Assembly: GCA_020850325.1 (NCBI GenBank)
Contig: JADZEW010000031.1
Span: 1-64,000 of the forward strand
Length of the DNA: 64,000 bases
Reading direction: 5' to 3'
Source of the DNA: Methanoregulaceae archaeon
Lineage (GTDB): Bacteria; Armatimonadota; Fimbriimonadia; Fimbriimonadales; Fimbriimonadaceae
The number at the start of each line of letters is the position of its first letter. The stretch's first letter is position 1. Positions 51,922 through 59,369 of the stretch are shown here, one piece after another. The position numbers were made by a program, and so were the translations under genes. A model generated the notes under the pieces. It ran no database searches, had not been told where the DNA came from, and was given only the letters and a program-made list of their open reading frames with translations.

Positions 51922-52146
51922 GTGAAACGCCGCAACTGGTGAATCATCGGTCTGGCCCTCGCCCTCCCTAGCCGCGTGGTCGAAGACCCGGGGTTTGGAC
52001 CCGACCAGATCCGCACCCTAAAGGGGTGCGAGAGACTCTGCGACCCCGCTGGGGTCGTGGTTTCGGCGCTGTCCCCGGGTCTCCCGGAGTCGACCCGGGG
52101 CTAAGATCTTTGACCCCGCTGGGGTCGAGATACGTACAATGAAGGC
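51922..52146 (+). repeat. decayed leader plus upstream cassette repeat, copy 3
   Basis: At 51922 GTG opens KRRNW, then TGA replaces the second Trp codon of the usual leader, while the following codons still read IIGLALALP. This is a leader killed by one nonsense change. From ~51965 the standard repeat blocks follow, with a doubled GACCCCGCTGGGGTC palindrome, ending TACAATGAAGGC (TACAAT 52135-52140) before ATG 52147. Confidence 0.7.
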
Positions 52147-53151
52147 ATGAGGCAGTGCAGATGGTGGTTCATCGGGCTCGCCCTTGCGCTTCTCGCTGGG
52201 AAAGCGAGCGCGTCCCAAGACCTTTACGTTCCGCTGCCCGGCCACGTCGAGGCGATGTCGTGGAACCCGACCGGAGGACAACTTCTCTATGCGACCCATG
52301 ATGCCGTGTATGTGTGGCCGTGGGGGAAGCGGATCGAACTGCCGATGGCCGACCCCGACCAGGCTCGGACACCCAGCCAGGTTCGTTACAACAAGCGAGG
52401 CGACAAGGCACTGGTCTTTGGCAACTACACGTGGAGCATCCACGTCGTCGATCTGGTCAAGGGAACGGCAAAGGAGATCCCGGGCGACTGTCAGACCGCC
52501 TTTTGGGTGGGCGATGAGGTTGCGCGAATCCGGCCCCACATCAAAGACGACGCCTGGACCGAGCGCCAGTACGTTCAAGTCGGCTCACGCAAGCGGGACC
52601 TGCCGCGGTCGATGTCCTTCTCGGCGGTGGATTCCTCGGGCACGGTGTTCTTGGCCAAGGAGCAGAAGTCCATGGGTGCGATCGCGCTTTACCGCTTCGA
52701 TCCCAGAACGCTTCGCGTTCAGCTGCTGAGACGTCATCGAGGACCCCACTACATCGAATACACCGAAAGAGATCAGTTGGACTGGGATCCGAAGACGAGA
52801 ACCGCCGCGATCGGTCTCACCGCGGATACGGGGGCGACCTTGGCGGCGCTGTGGTTGTCATCTCGCCAGGGCTTGACGCCCTATGGCAAGAGAGACGAAA
52901 TGCTGTTCTTGTCGAATCAAGCGAGATTCAATGGTGCCGGGCTCATGGTTCCAAGTAGGTCCCAAATCGATCTGTTCGATCTGAGGAGAGGGCGTCGCCA
53001 GGTCCCGCTGGCGTTACCGCCTTGGCAGGGCCAGGACGATTTCGAGGGAATCTACGCCGCCGCCCTAAGCCCCGACGGCACCCGGCTGGCATGGTCGCAG
53101 GATAAGGGGAATGGGCACGCGCTGTACATTAGGAACCTGAAACTCCGCTGA
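52147..53151 (+). CDS. exported propeller-like protein, cassette family member 5
   Basis: 334 residues. The cassette leader MRQCRWWFIGLALALLAGKASA is followed by a beta-rich body with WD/PD40-like strands (VEAMSWNPTGGQLLYATHDAVYVW; AALSPDGTRLAWSQDKGNGHALYIRNLKL). It is probably a small beta-propeller in the periplasm or outside the cell; no enzyme motif is visible. It is the largest intact member and the last in the array. TACAAT is 6 nt before the ATG, and there is no ribosome-binding site. Confidence 0.65.
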   Translation: MRQCRWWFIGLALALLAGKASASQDLYVPLPGHVEAMSWNPTGGQLLYATHDAVYVWPWGKRIELPMADPDQARTPSQVRYNKRGDKALVFGNYTWSIHVVDLVKGTAKEIPGDCQTAFWVGDEVARIRPHIKDDAWTERQYVQVGSRKRDLPRSMSFSAVDSSGTVFLAKEQKSMGAIALYRFDPRTLRVQLLRRHRGPHYIEYTERDQLDWDPKTRTAAIGLTADTGATLAALWLSSRQGLTPYGKRDEMLFLSNQARFNGAGLMVPSRSQIDLFDLRRGRRQVPLALPPWQGQDDFEGIYAAALSPDGTRLAWSQDKGNGHALYIRNLKLR

Positions 53152-53200
53152 TTGGACCAAGGGGTTCATCGTTCTCCCTCGTCGATACCGACATTCCGTG

Positions 53201-53206
53201 TAGACT
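53201..53206 (+). promoter_or_regulatory. -10-like hexamer of the aminotransferase gene
   Basis: TAGACT ends 7 nt before ATG 53214. Confidence 0.5.
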
Positions 53207-53213
53207 GAAAGGG

Positions 53214-54431
53214 ATGCTCGGCCTCTCAAAGCGCGCCCAGGCCATGCCGCCGTCGCCCATTCGGAAGCTCGCACCTTTTGCCGCGGCTGCCAAGGCTCGC
53301 GGCGTCGAGATCTTCCACCTGAACATCGGCCAGCCCGATGTGCCCAGCCCCGAGGGCTTCTGGCGAGCGGTCCGCGAAACGCCGCTCGACGTGCTCGAAT
53401 ACAGCCCGTCCGACGGCATTCCCGAACTCAAGACCAAGGTCGCCGGCTACTACCGCTCCATCGGGCTCGAAGTCGGCCCCGAGAACGTGATCGTGACCAC
53501 CGCGGGCAGCGAAGCGCTCAGCTTTGCCTTGCTCAGCGTGCTTGGCGAAGGCGACGAAGTCATCATCCCCGAACCGCTCTACGCGAACTACATCGGCTTC
53601 GCAACCGCCGCCGGGGTCAAGGTTCAGCCCCTGCGCACCTATCTCGACGACGACTTCCGACTTCCGGGCATCGAAGCCTTCGAAGCCGCGATCACTCCGC
53701 GGACGAAGGCGATCCTCGTGTGCAATCCGGGCAACCCCACCGGCGCGGTGTACACCAGCGACCAGATGGAGGCCCTGCGCGACCTCTGCCTGAAGCACAA
53801 CCTCTATCTCATCGGCGACGAGGTGTACCGCGATTTCAACTACACCGACGAGCCCGTGCGCTCAGTGCTCACCCTCGAAGGGCTGGAACAGCAAGCGATC
53901 ATGATCGACTCGGTCAGCAAGCGGTATTCGCTCTGCGGCGCGCGGGTCGGCTTCCTCGTGACGCGAAACAAGGACATCTTGGACGCGGCTTTGCGCATGG
54001 CCCAAGCTCGGCTCTCTCCGCCGACCCTCGAGCAGATCGGCGTCATCGGCGCGCTGGACACCCCGGCGTCGTATTTCCACGACGTGCGCGAAGAGTTCCG
54101 CCACCGCCGCGATACCTTAGTCAGAAGGCTGCGCGCGATGCCCGGTGTTAAGGTCCCGCAGATCAACGGCGCGTTCTACGCCACGGTGCGGCTGCCCATC
54201 GACGACTCCGACCGTTTCTGTCAGTGGTTGCTAGACTCGTTCAACCACAACGGCAAGACGGTGATGCTCGCTCCGGCGACCGGTTTCTACTCGACCCCCG
54301 GCGCAGGCATCGACGAAGTCCGCATCGCCTACGTGCTGCGCGCGGAGCGGCTGGAAGAGGCCATGGACGTGCTCGAGGCGGCCCTGGCCGTCTATCCGGG
54401 CCGACGGGAAGCCGTGGGAGGCAAGGTCTAA
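53214..54431 (+). CDS. class I/II PLP-dependent aminotransferase
   Basis: 405 residues, fold type I. NIGQPDVPSPEGFW and EYSPSDGIPELK begin the substrate region. CNPGNPTGAVYT carries the conserved Asn-Pro-Gly-Asn-Pro-Thr-Gly loop, GDEVYRDF the Asp-x-x-Tyr contacts, and Lys236 in DSVSKRYSLCGARVGF is the Schiff-base lysine. EVRIAYVL ends with the carboxylate-binding Arg. It is an aspartate-type aminotransferase; the exact amino acid is open. TAGACT is 7 nt upstream of the ATG, and the stop overlaps accA by one base. Confidence 0.92.
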   Translation: MLGLSKRAQAMPPSPIRKLAPFAAAAKARGVEIFHLNIGQPDVPSPEGFWRAVRETPLDVLEYSPSDGIPELKTKVAGYYRSIGLEVGPENVIVTTAGSEALSFALLSVLGEGDEVIIPEPLYANYIGFATAAGVKVQPLRTYLDDDFRLPGIEAFEAAITPRTKAILVCNPGNPTGAVYTSDQMEALRDLCLKHNLYLIGDEVYRDFNYTDEPVRSVLTLEGLEQQAIMIDSVSKRYSLCGARVGFLVTRNKDILDAALRMAQARLSPPTLEQIGVIGALDTPASYFHDVREEFRHRRDTLVRRLRAMPGVKVPQINGAFYATVRLPIDDSDRFCQWLLDSFNHNGKTVMLAPATGFYSTPGAGIDEVRIAYVLRAERLEEAMDVLEAALAVYPGRREAVGGKV

Positions 54432-55432
54432 TGGCCGCCAAGTCTTGGAAGGAGTGGGAGAAGCCCCTCATCGAACTTGAGGACGCGCTGGCGAAGCTGG
54501 TCGAGCGCTCCAAGATCGCGCCCGAAGCCGAGCGCGCCGAGATCGAGGCGAAGGTCGCCGAGTATGAGCGGCGTCGCGATCACTACATCGACGTGATGTA
54601 CAGCCGCCTTGGCCCGTGGGAAAAGGTGCTGGTGGCGCGCGCGGAGAAGCGCCCGTACACGCTGGACTACGTGCAGGCGCTGTTTACCGACTTTATCGAA
54701 CTCGACGGCGACCGTCGGTATGGTGCCGATCACGCGATTGTCGGCGGACCGGCGATGTTTGAGGGGCGTCCGGTGATGGTCGTCGGCCACCAGAAGGGTC
54801 GAAACATCCAGGAGCGCCAGTATCGAAACTTCGCAATGGCGAAGCCAGAGGGCTACCGCAAGGCGATGCGTCTGTTTGAGATGGCGAATCGGTTCGGCCT
54901 GCCCGTCGTCACGTTTGTGGATACGCCCGCCGCCGATCCGGGGGTCGAGAGCGAGGCGCGCGGCATCTCGGAGGCTCTGGCGGCTTCGATGCTGCGGATG
55001 TTCGAACTGCGCGTGCCCACCATCTCGGTGGTGGTTGGCGAAGGGGGCAGCGGCGGCGCGCTCGCGATTGCGGTCGCAAACTCGATTCTGATGCAGGAGC
55101 ATGCGATTTACTCGGTGATTCCGCCCGAAGGCTGCGCGGCGATTCTATGGCGGGCCCCCGAAAAGGCCCCGCAAGCCTCGGCGGCGCTGCGGCTGACCGC
55201 CCAGAGTGCCCTCGAACTGGGTTTGATCGACGAGATTCTTCCCGAGCCTCGCGGCGGAGCCCATCGCGATCCTGCCGAGGCGGCGGCGATCATCCGCGAG
55301 GCCCTAAGAACAGAGCTTAGCGACCAATCGAAGCGGACCGGCGACCAACTCAAGGCGGAGCGATACGAGAAGTTCCGCGCGATGGGCCACTTAATTTCTC
55401 CGCCCGTCGAGCAGCCTCCGCTCATCGCGTAG
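54431..55432 (+). CDS. accA: acetyl-CoA carboxylase carboxyltransferase subunit alpha
   Basis: 333 residues from ATG 54431. KSWKEWEKPLIELEDALAKLVERSK is the N-terminal helix of AccA. FIELDGDRRYGADHAIVGG, VVGHQKGRN, MRLFEMANRFGLPVVTFVDTPAADPGVESEARGISEA and VVGEGGSGGALAIAVAN are the crotonase-fold carboxyltransferase motifs. With AccD it transfers carboxyl from biotin to acetyl-CoA for fatty-acid synthesis; accD is not in the window. It shares its start with the aminotransferase stop (TAATG). Confidence 0.95.
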   Translation: MAAKSWKEWEKPLIELEDALAKLVERSKIAPEAERAEIEAKVAEYERRRDHYIDVMYSRLGPWEKVLVARAEKRPYTLDYVQALFTDFIELDGDRRYGADHAIVGGPAMFEGRPVMVVGHQKGRNIQERQYRNFAMAKPEGYRKAMRLFEMANRFGLPVVTFVDTPAADPGVESEARGISEALAASMLRMFELRVPTISVVVGEGGSGGALAIAVANSILMQEHAIYSVIPPEGCAAILWRAPEKAPQASAALRLTAQSALELGLIDEILPEPRGGAHRDPAEAAAIIREALRTELSDQSKRTGDQLKAERYEKFRAMGHLISPPVEQPPLIA

Positions 55433-55530
55433 GTTCAAACCGGGGGATTTCGTATCCGTACCCCCAATTTCGTTTGACATTCTGCGCCAAAAGCCGGGTA
55501 AACCTCGTCTTGTGCAAAAGAAGCGCAAAA

Positions 55531-55564
55531 ATCAGGTTCGTTTGAATCTGATATGCGTTATACT
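55531..55564 (+). promoter_or_regulatory. promoter and dyad upstream of the small protein
   Basis: TATACT (55559-55564) is preceded by the dyad ATCAGGTTC / GAATCTGAT around four bases (55531-55552), which covers the expected -35. An earlier TTGACA at ~55474 has no good partner. Control by a dyad-binding repressor or activator is inferred. Confidence 0.5.
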
Positions 55565-55620
55565 CAGCACGTTGGATGAGTTGGGAAACCGGCCATCCGT
55601 ATAGAGGAGGAGTTAACGAA

Positions 55621-55815
55621 ATGAAGTTCTACAACCTCAAGACTCGTTCGCACGTCGAAGTCGCGGACGACCAGGTTATGAAGACGAAGATGGTTCGCAA
55701 GACGAAGTCGGGCGAGCAGACGCGATACGCGTTCACGGCGCAGTACGAGGGTGTCAAGCTCTACAAGTTTGTCAACGAGAAGGACTACAAGGCCAGCAGC
55801 GCCAAGGAAGTCTGA
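55621..55815 (+). CDS. small conserved-looking protein, stand-alone and strongly signposted
   Basis: 64 residues from ATG 55621 (MKFYNLKTRSHVEVADDQVMKTKMVRKT...). It is basic, with alternating beta-strand character and a FYNLKTR...RYAFTA...GVKLYKFV pattern, perhaps one small beta-barrel or a nucleic-acid binder. No family is assigned. A GAGGAGG site precedes the ATG, a ~55-nt leader starts at TATACT, and a strong terminator follows 15 bases after the stop. This is the most complete classical transcription unit in the window, which suggests high expression. Confidence 0.75.
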   Translation: MKFYNLKTRSHVEVADDQVMKTKMVRKTKSGEQTRYAFTAQYEGVKLYKFVNEKDYKASSAKEV

Positions 55816-55830
55816 TCACTACAAGAAAGT

Positions 55831-55871
55831 AACGGGCCCGATGCAGATGCATCGGGCCCGTTCTTTCTTTT
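55831..55871 (+). terminator. intrinsic terminator of the 64-residue protein gene
   Basis: AACGGGCCCGATGCA and its complement TGCATCGGGCCCGTT form a perfect 15-bp stem with a 2-base loop, followed by the T-rich CTTTCTTTT. It also faces the convergent M48 protease gene. Confidence 0.92.
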
Positions 55872-55877
55872 GTCTGA

Positions 55878-57677
55878 CTACCGCGGACTGACCGGCGTGA
55901 TCGTCAAGGCCTTGACCTTGTCACCATCAAACAGGACTCCCAGGCTCAGCGGACTGAAGTAGAGCCAGTTCTCCACCTTGCCCATGTCCGAGAGCTCCGT
56001 CTCTTCCCCGATCTCGATCGGCAGGATCGCGTTGAACTCCGCCTTCGTCATTCCAACCCGTAGGGTCATCGATCGGCGGACTGACTCGTCGGTCGGTCGA
56101 ATCACCACCGTTGAGCCCGGAACATACGACGTCACCCGAACCAACTGATCGTCCTGCGTGTAGGCTCGGATGGCTCCCGCCTGCCAGCGAACTTCCATGA
56201 CGTCGGGATACCGGTCGTCGAATCGAACCCGCGCGTCCGGGTTGCCGAACGAGGCGACGGCGTCGTCGTAGGCCATCAGGGCGCTCAGCATTTTGTCGCC
56301 GATGTTGATCGAGATGCCCGAGGTCAGATACATGGGCGGAGCATCGATCTCCTGTGCCTTGATGTTGAGCGACTTGCAGCCGGCCTGATAGTTCGCATGG
56401 ACGACCGCCCAGTTCGGCGATTCCTTCGGCGAGTTCTTCAGCCAGGTGTACATGACATCGACCGCGAGCGCTTCGAGTTCTTTGGATCGACCCTTGACCT
56501 GGAGCCGGCCGAGGTTCTCGGCAAGCGAGGCATTGTAGGTTCGATTGCCCTGTTGCGCATTGATGATCGCCTCGTACGCCTTCTGAAGCTGGTTCAGTCG
56601 ATGGTAGCCAACCGCGGCGTTGTTCGCGTAGCGCATCTTGGTTGAGATGTCTTTGGCCCGGCTGGCCTGATCGGCGAGCCAAGCCGCTCCCTTGAGCACC
56701 GCGTTGGCGTTGCCATCGGGCTCGAGCACCTGAGCGATCGCCATCAACTCGGCGATCCGGGCGTTGCCGGGCAGCTTCTTGGAGGCCTCGTTCAGCCGAG
56801 TGATTACCTCCGCATAGCGGCGGCGGTTTTGGTCGGTGACCATGTCGTCCTTCGAGGTGCCTACGCCCGGATCCTTGAGGATCGGACCGAAATCGACGCG
56901 GAACCATCGTTCGCGCAGCTTAGACGACAACTCGTCGTAATACTGCATCAAGTTGGATTGCGCCGCATTGATGACCGCCTCTCGCAGCTTCGGCTCGAGG
57001 GTTGCGGCCTTGTCGAAGGCATAAACCGCTCCGCCGAAGTCACGGCGGTCCATGAACGCGAGACCAGCATCAAAGGCAAGCAAGGAGCGCAGCACCGCGG
57101 GATCGTCGCTGATTCGTGCGGCACGGGCCTTGGGGTCGGGATGCGTTCCGGTCAGCCGCTCAAACCAACCGCCGCCCTTGCGTCCACGCATCTCTTCGAG
57201 CTTGAGGAGCATGTCGACCATGTCCTTCTTCGAATAGCCAGCGCGCTGCAGCAAGATCGCGCCGCTCGTGTCGGCTTCGGTTTCTTGAGCGCGGTTCCAG
57301 AACTGGCTCAGGTCCTCGGCACGAGGCACCGAACTGTAGACGTGTCCGTCCGACAAGTGAGAAATCTCGTGGGCGACGACCGCGCGAATGATCCGCTGAT
57401 CAGCCTTGACGAAGTCCACCAGCCCGGTAAAGATGACCATCTTTGCTTGCGGCTTCGCCTTTTCGTCTTCTTTGTTGAAGACCGCCGTCGCGTAGGCGTT
57501 GACGCTGTCATCCTCTTCGATCTCGCACTGAATGGGATATTGGTAGCGTGGGTTCTGGGGGGCGAACGCTTCAAGCTCCCGGACCATCTTTTCAAGGTCC
57601 GCTTTCGTAAAGTTGGCGGACAGCGATAACGACGCGAGGCCGCTAAGCAAAACAAGAGAGACTAACTTAGATTTCAA
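55878..57677 (-). CDS. exported M48-family metalloprotease with TPR-like tail
   Basis: 599 residues from TTG 57677, which has GGAGGAAG in ribosome-binding position. The signal peptide is MKSKLVSLVLLSGLASLSLS. The M48 site is His103-Glu104-x-x-His107 (VVAHEISHLSDGH), with the third ligand probably in ETEADTSGAILLQRAGYS. The remaining ~400 residues are helical, TPR-like repeats, then a C-terminal beta segment. The layout resembles BepA-type periplasmic proteases that guard outer-membrane assembly; that role is inference. Confidence 0.82.
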   Translation of the reverse strand: MKSKLVSLVLLSGLASLSLSANFTKADLEKMVRELEAFAPQNPRYQYPIQCEIEEDDSVNAYATAVFNKEDEKAKPQAKMVIFTGLVDFVKADQRIIRAVVAHEISHLSDGHVYSSVPRAEDLSQFWNRAQETEADTSGAILLQRAGYSKKDMVDMLLKLEEMRGRKGGGWFERLTGTHPDPKARAARISDDPAVLRSLLAFDAGLAFMDRRDFGGAVYAFDKAATLEPKLREAVINAAQSNLMQYYDELSSKLRERWFRVDFGPILKDPGVGTSKDDMVTDQNRRRYAEVITRLNEASKKLPGNARIAELMAIAQVLEPDGNANAVLKGAAWLADQASRAKDISTKMRYANNAAVGYHRLNQLQKAYEAIINAQQGNRTYNASLAENLGRLQVKGRSKELEALAVDVMYTWLKNSPKESPNWAVVHANYQAGCKSLNIKAQEIDAPPMYLTSGISINIGDKMLSALMAYDDAVASFGNPDARVRFDDRYPDVMEVRWQAGAIRAYTQDDQLVRVTSYVPGSTVVIRPTDESVRRSMTLRVGMTKAEFNAILPIEIGEETELSDMGKVENWLYFSPLSLGVLFDGDKVKALTITPVSPR

Positions 57678-57813
57678 TCGACTTCCTCCGAGTACCTTGC
57701 CCTAAAGGCTGACTCACGGCGATTTCGACGCGCCACCGCGGGCAGCGTTCCGTCCAGCCATAAAGTTAGGTTCCATTGTATCCGCCAAAACTGAGATGAG
57801 CGGGGCAACAGGG

Positions 57814-57819
57814 TAGCCT
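57814..57819 (+). promoter_or_regulatory. -10-like hexamer of nadB
   Basis: TAGCCT ends 8 nt before ATG 57828. Confidence 0.4.
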
Positions 57820-57827
57820 CTTGCCCT

Positions 57828-59318
57828 ATGTCATCTTATGTCGCGGTCGGCAGCGGGCTCGCCGGGCTCGCCTTCGCGCTGAGGGTTGCGGAGTCCGGCC
57901 ATCGAGTCACCGTTTTGACCAAAGCCCAGGTGGCCGAGGCCAACACCAGTTATGCGCAGGGCGGGATTGCCGCCGCAGTAGGCGAGGCCGATTCTTGGAA
58001 GCTCCACGAGCAAGACACCCTGACCGCCGGAGCGGGGCTCTGTGACCCGGCCGCGGTTCGCTTTCTGGTTCAACATGCTCCAGACGCCATCGACTGGCTG
58101 AAGGCGGTCGGAACCCGATTTGACACCGAAGCCGATGGCGACCTCGCATTGGGCCGTGAGGGCGGTCACTCGCGCCATCGGATCGTGCACTTTGCCGACC
58201 GTACCGGTTGGGAGATCGAGCGTGCTGTCGTTCAGGCGGTTCGGGAGCATCCGAGCATCGAGGTCATCGAGCACGCGTTTGCGACGGCGCTGCTGGTCAA
58301 GAACGGCGTTTGCCATGGCGTCCGTGCGGTGGTGAGCGAACTGGGCGAGCGCACGTATCTCGCGCACGGAACGCTGATCGCCACGGGCGGCGGCGGCATG
58401 ATGTATCAGCACACGACGAACCCCCGGGTGGCAACGGCGGACGGCATCGGTCTTGCCTCAGATGCTGGCGCAGCCATCGCAGACATGGAGTTCATGCAGT
58501 TCCATCCCACGACGCTCTACCACCCGCAGTTGCGCAGCTTCCTCATCACCGAAGCGGTGCGCGGAGCCGGGGCAACGTTGCGCAACCACGAAGGTCGGCG
58601 ATTCATGTACGACTACGATCCGCGCCTCGAACTTGCCCCGCGTGACGTGGTCGCTCGGGCGATGGAAGCCGAGATGCAGCGACTGGGAACGTGGTGCCTT
58701 TATCTGGATTTGACTCACCTCGACCCGGAGAAGATCGAGCACGAGTTTCCGACGATCTACGCGAAGCTGATGGAACTCGGCCTTGACATCCGCAAGGAGT
58801 GGATCCCGGTCGTGCCAGCGCAGCATTACTCGTGTGGGGGCATCGTCACCGACTTGGGTGGGCGCTCGAGCATTCGCGGTCTTTATGCGGCCGGCGAAGT
58901 TGCGCGAACTGGAGTTCACGGAGCCAATCGCTTGGCGAGCAACAGCCTGCTTGAGGCGGTTGTGTTTTCGCAAGCGGCTGCGCTTTCGGCCATGGCTGAT
59001 CCGGTAGAGCCGGAATCGCTCGAAGTAGCGGAGCCCCAGTCCGTGGCGGAATCGGAAGCAGTTCGAATTCGGCACGCGTTGCAGAGCATCATGACGCAGC
59101 GGGTCGCGGTGGTGCGCTCGAACGAAGGTCTCAAGCAGGCTGAGTCAACCGTGGAGAGTCTGATCGAGGCCTACCGTGCGGGGCTTAAGGCCCCTTTCAG
59201 CCAGTACGCCCTAGAAACCCGGAACCTGCTGCTGGCCGCGCGCCACGTGGTTCAGGGGGCTCGGGCCCGCACGGAAAACGTTGGCCTCCACTATAACGTG
59301 GACCTAGACAAAGAGTAA
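57828..59318 (+). CDS. nadB: L-aspartate oxidase
   Basis: 496 residues of the succinate dehydrogenase/fumarate reductase flavoprotein family. VAVGSGLAGLAFALRVAE binds FAD, and NTSYAQGGIAAAVGEADSWKLHEQDTL is the NadB-specific stretch. EFMQFHPTTLY, the active-site HYSCGGIVTD, and GLYAAGEVARTGVHGANRLASNSLLEAVVFS all match. It oxidises aspartate to iminoaspartate, the first step of de novo NAD synthesis; nadA and nadC are not in the window. TAGCCT is 8 nt upstream of the ATG. Confidence 0.95.
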   Translation: MSSYVAVGSGLAGLAFALRVAESGHRVTVLTKAQVAEANTSYAQGGIAAAVGEADSWKLHEQDTLTAGAGLCDPAAVRFLVQHAPDAIDWLKAVGTRFDTEADGDLALGREGGHSRHRIVHFADRTGWEIERAVVQAVREHPSIEVIEHAFATALLVKNGVCHGVRAVVSELGERTYLAHGTLIATGGGGMMYQHTTNPRVATADGIGLASDAGAAIADMEFMQFHPTTLYHPQLRSFLITEAVRGAGATLRNHEGRRFMYDYDPRLELAPRDVVARAMEAEMQRLGTWCLYLDLTHLDPEKIEHEFPTIYAKLMELGLDIRKEWIPVVPAQHYSCGGIVTDLGGRSSIRGLYAAGEVARTGVHGANRLASNSLLEAVVFSQAAALSAMADPVEPESLEVAEPQSVAESEAVRIRHALQSIMTQRVAVVRSNEGLKQAESTVESLIEAYRAGLKAPFSQYALETRNLLLAARHVVQGARARTENVGLHYNVDLDKE

Positions 59319-59344
59319 CGCCGCTGGAATATCCCAGCGGCGTT
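59317..59344. terminator. bidirectional hairpin between nadB and the M12 protease gene
   Basis: AACGCCGCTGG and CCAGCGGCGTT form a perfect 11-bp stem with a 6-base loop, right at the nadB stop and before the convergent gene's stop. There is no long T run, so termination strength is uncertain. Confidence 0.65.
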
Positions 59345-59369
59345 ACCTTGGATTCCTAACCCCCGAGGG

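Noticed and set aside
49767-52146. CRISPR-like array
   Set aside because: The repeats are long, few, unevenly spaced, internally palindromic and always lead into a start codon; no cas genes are present.
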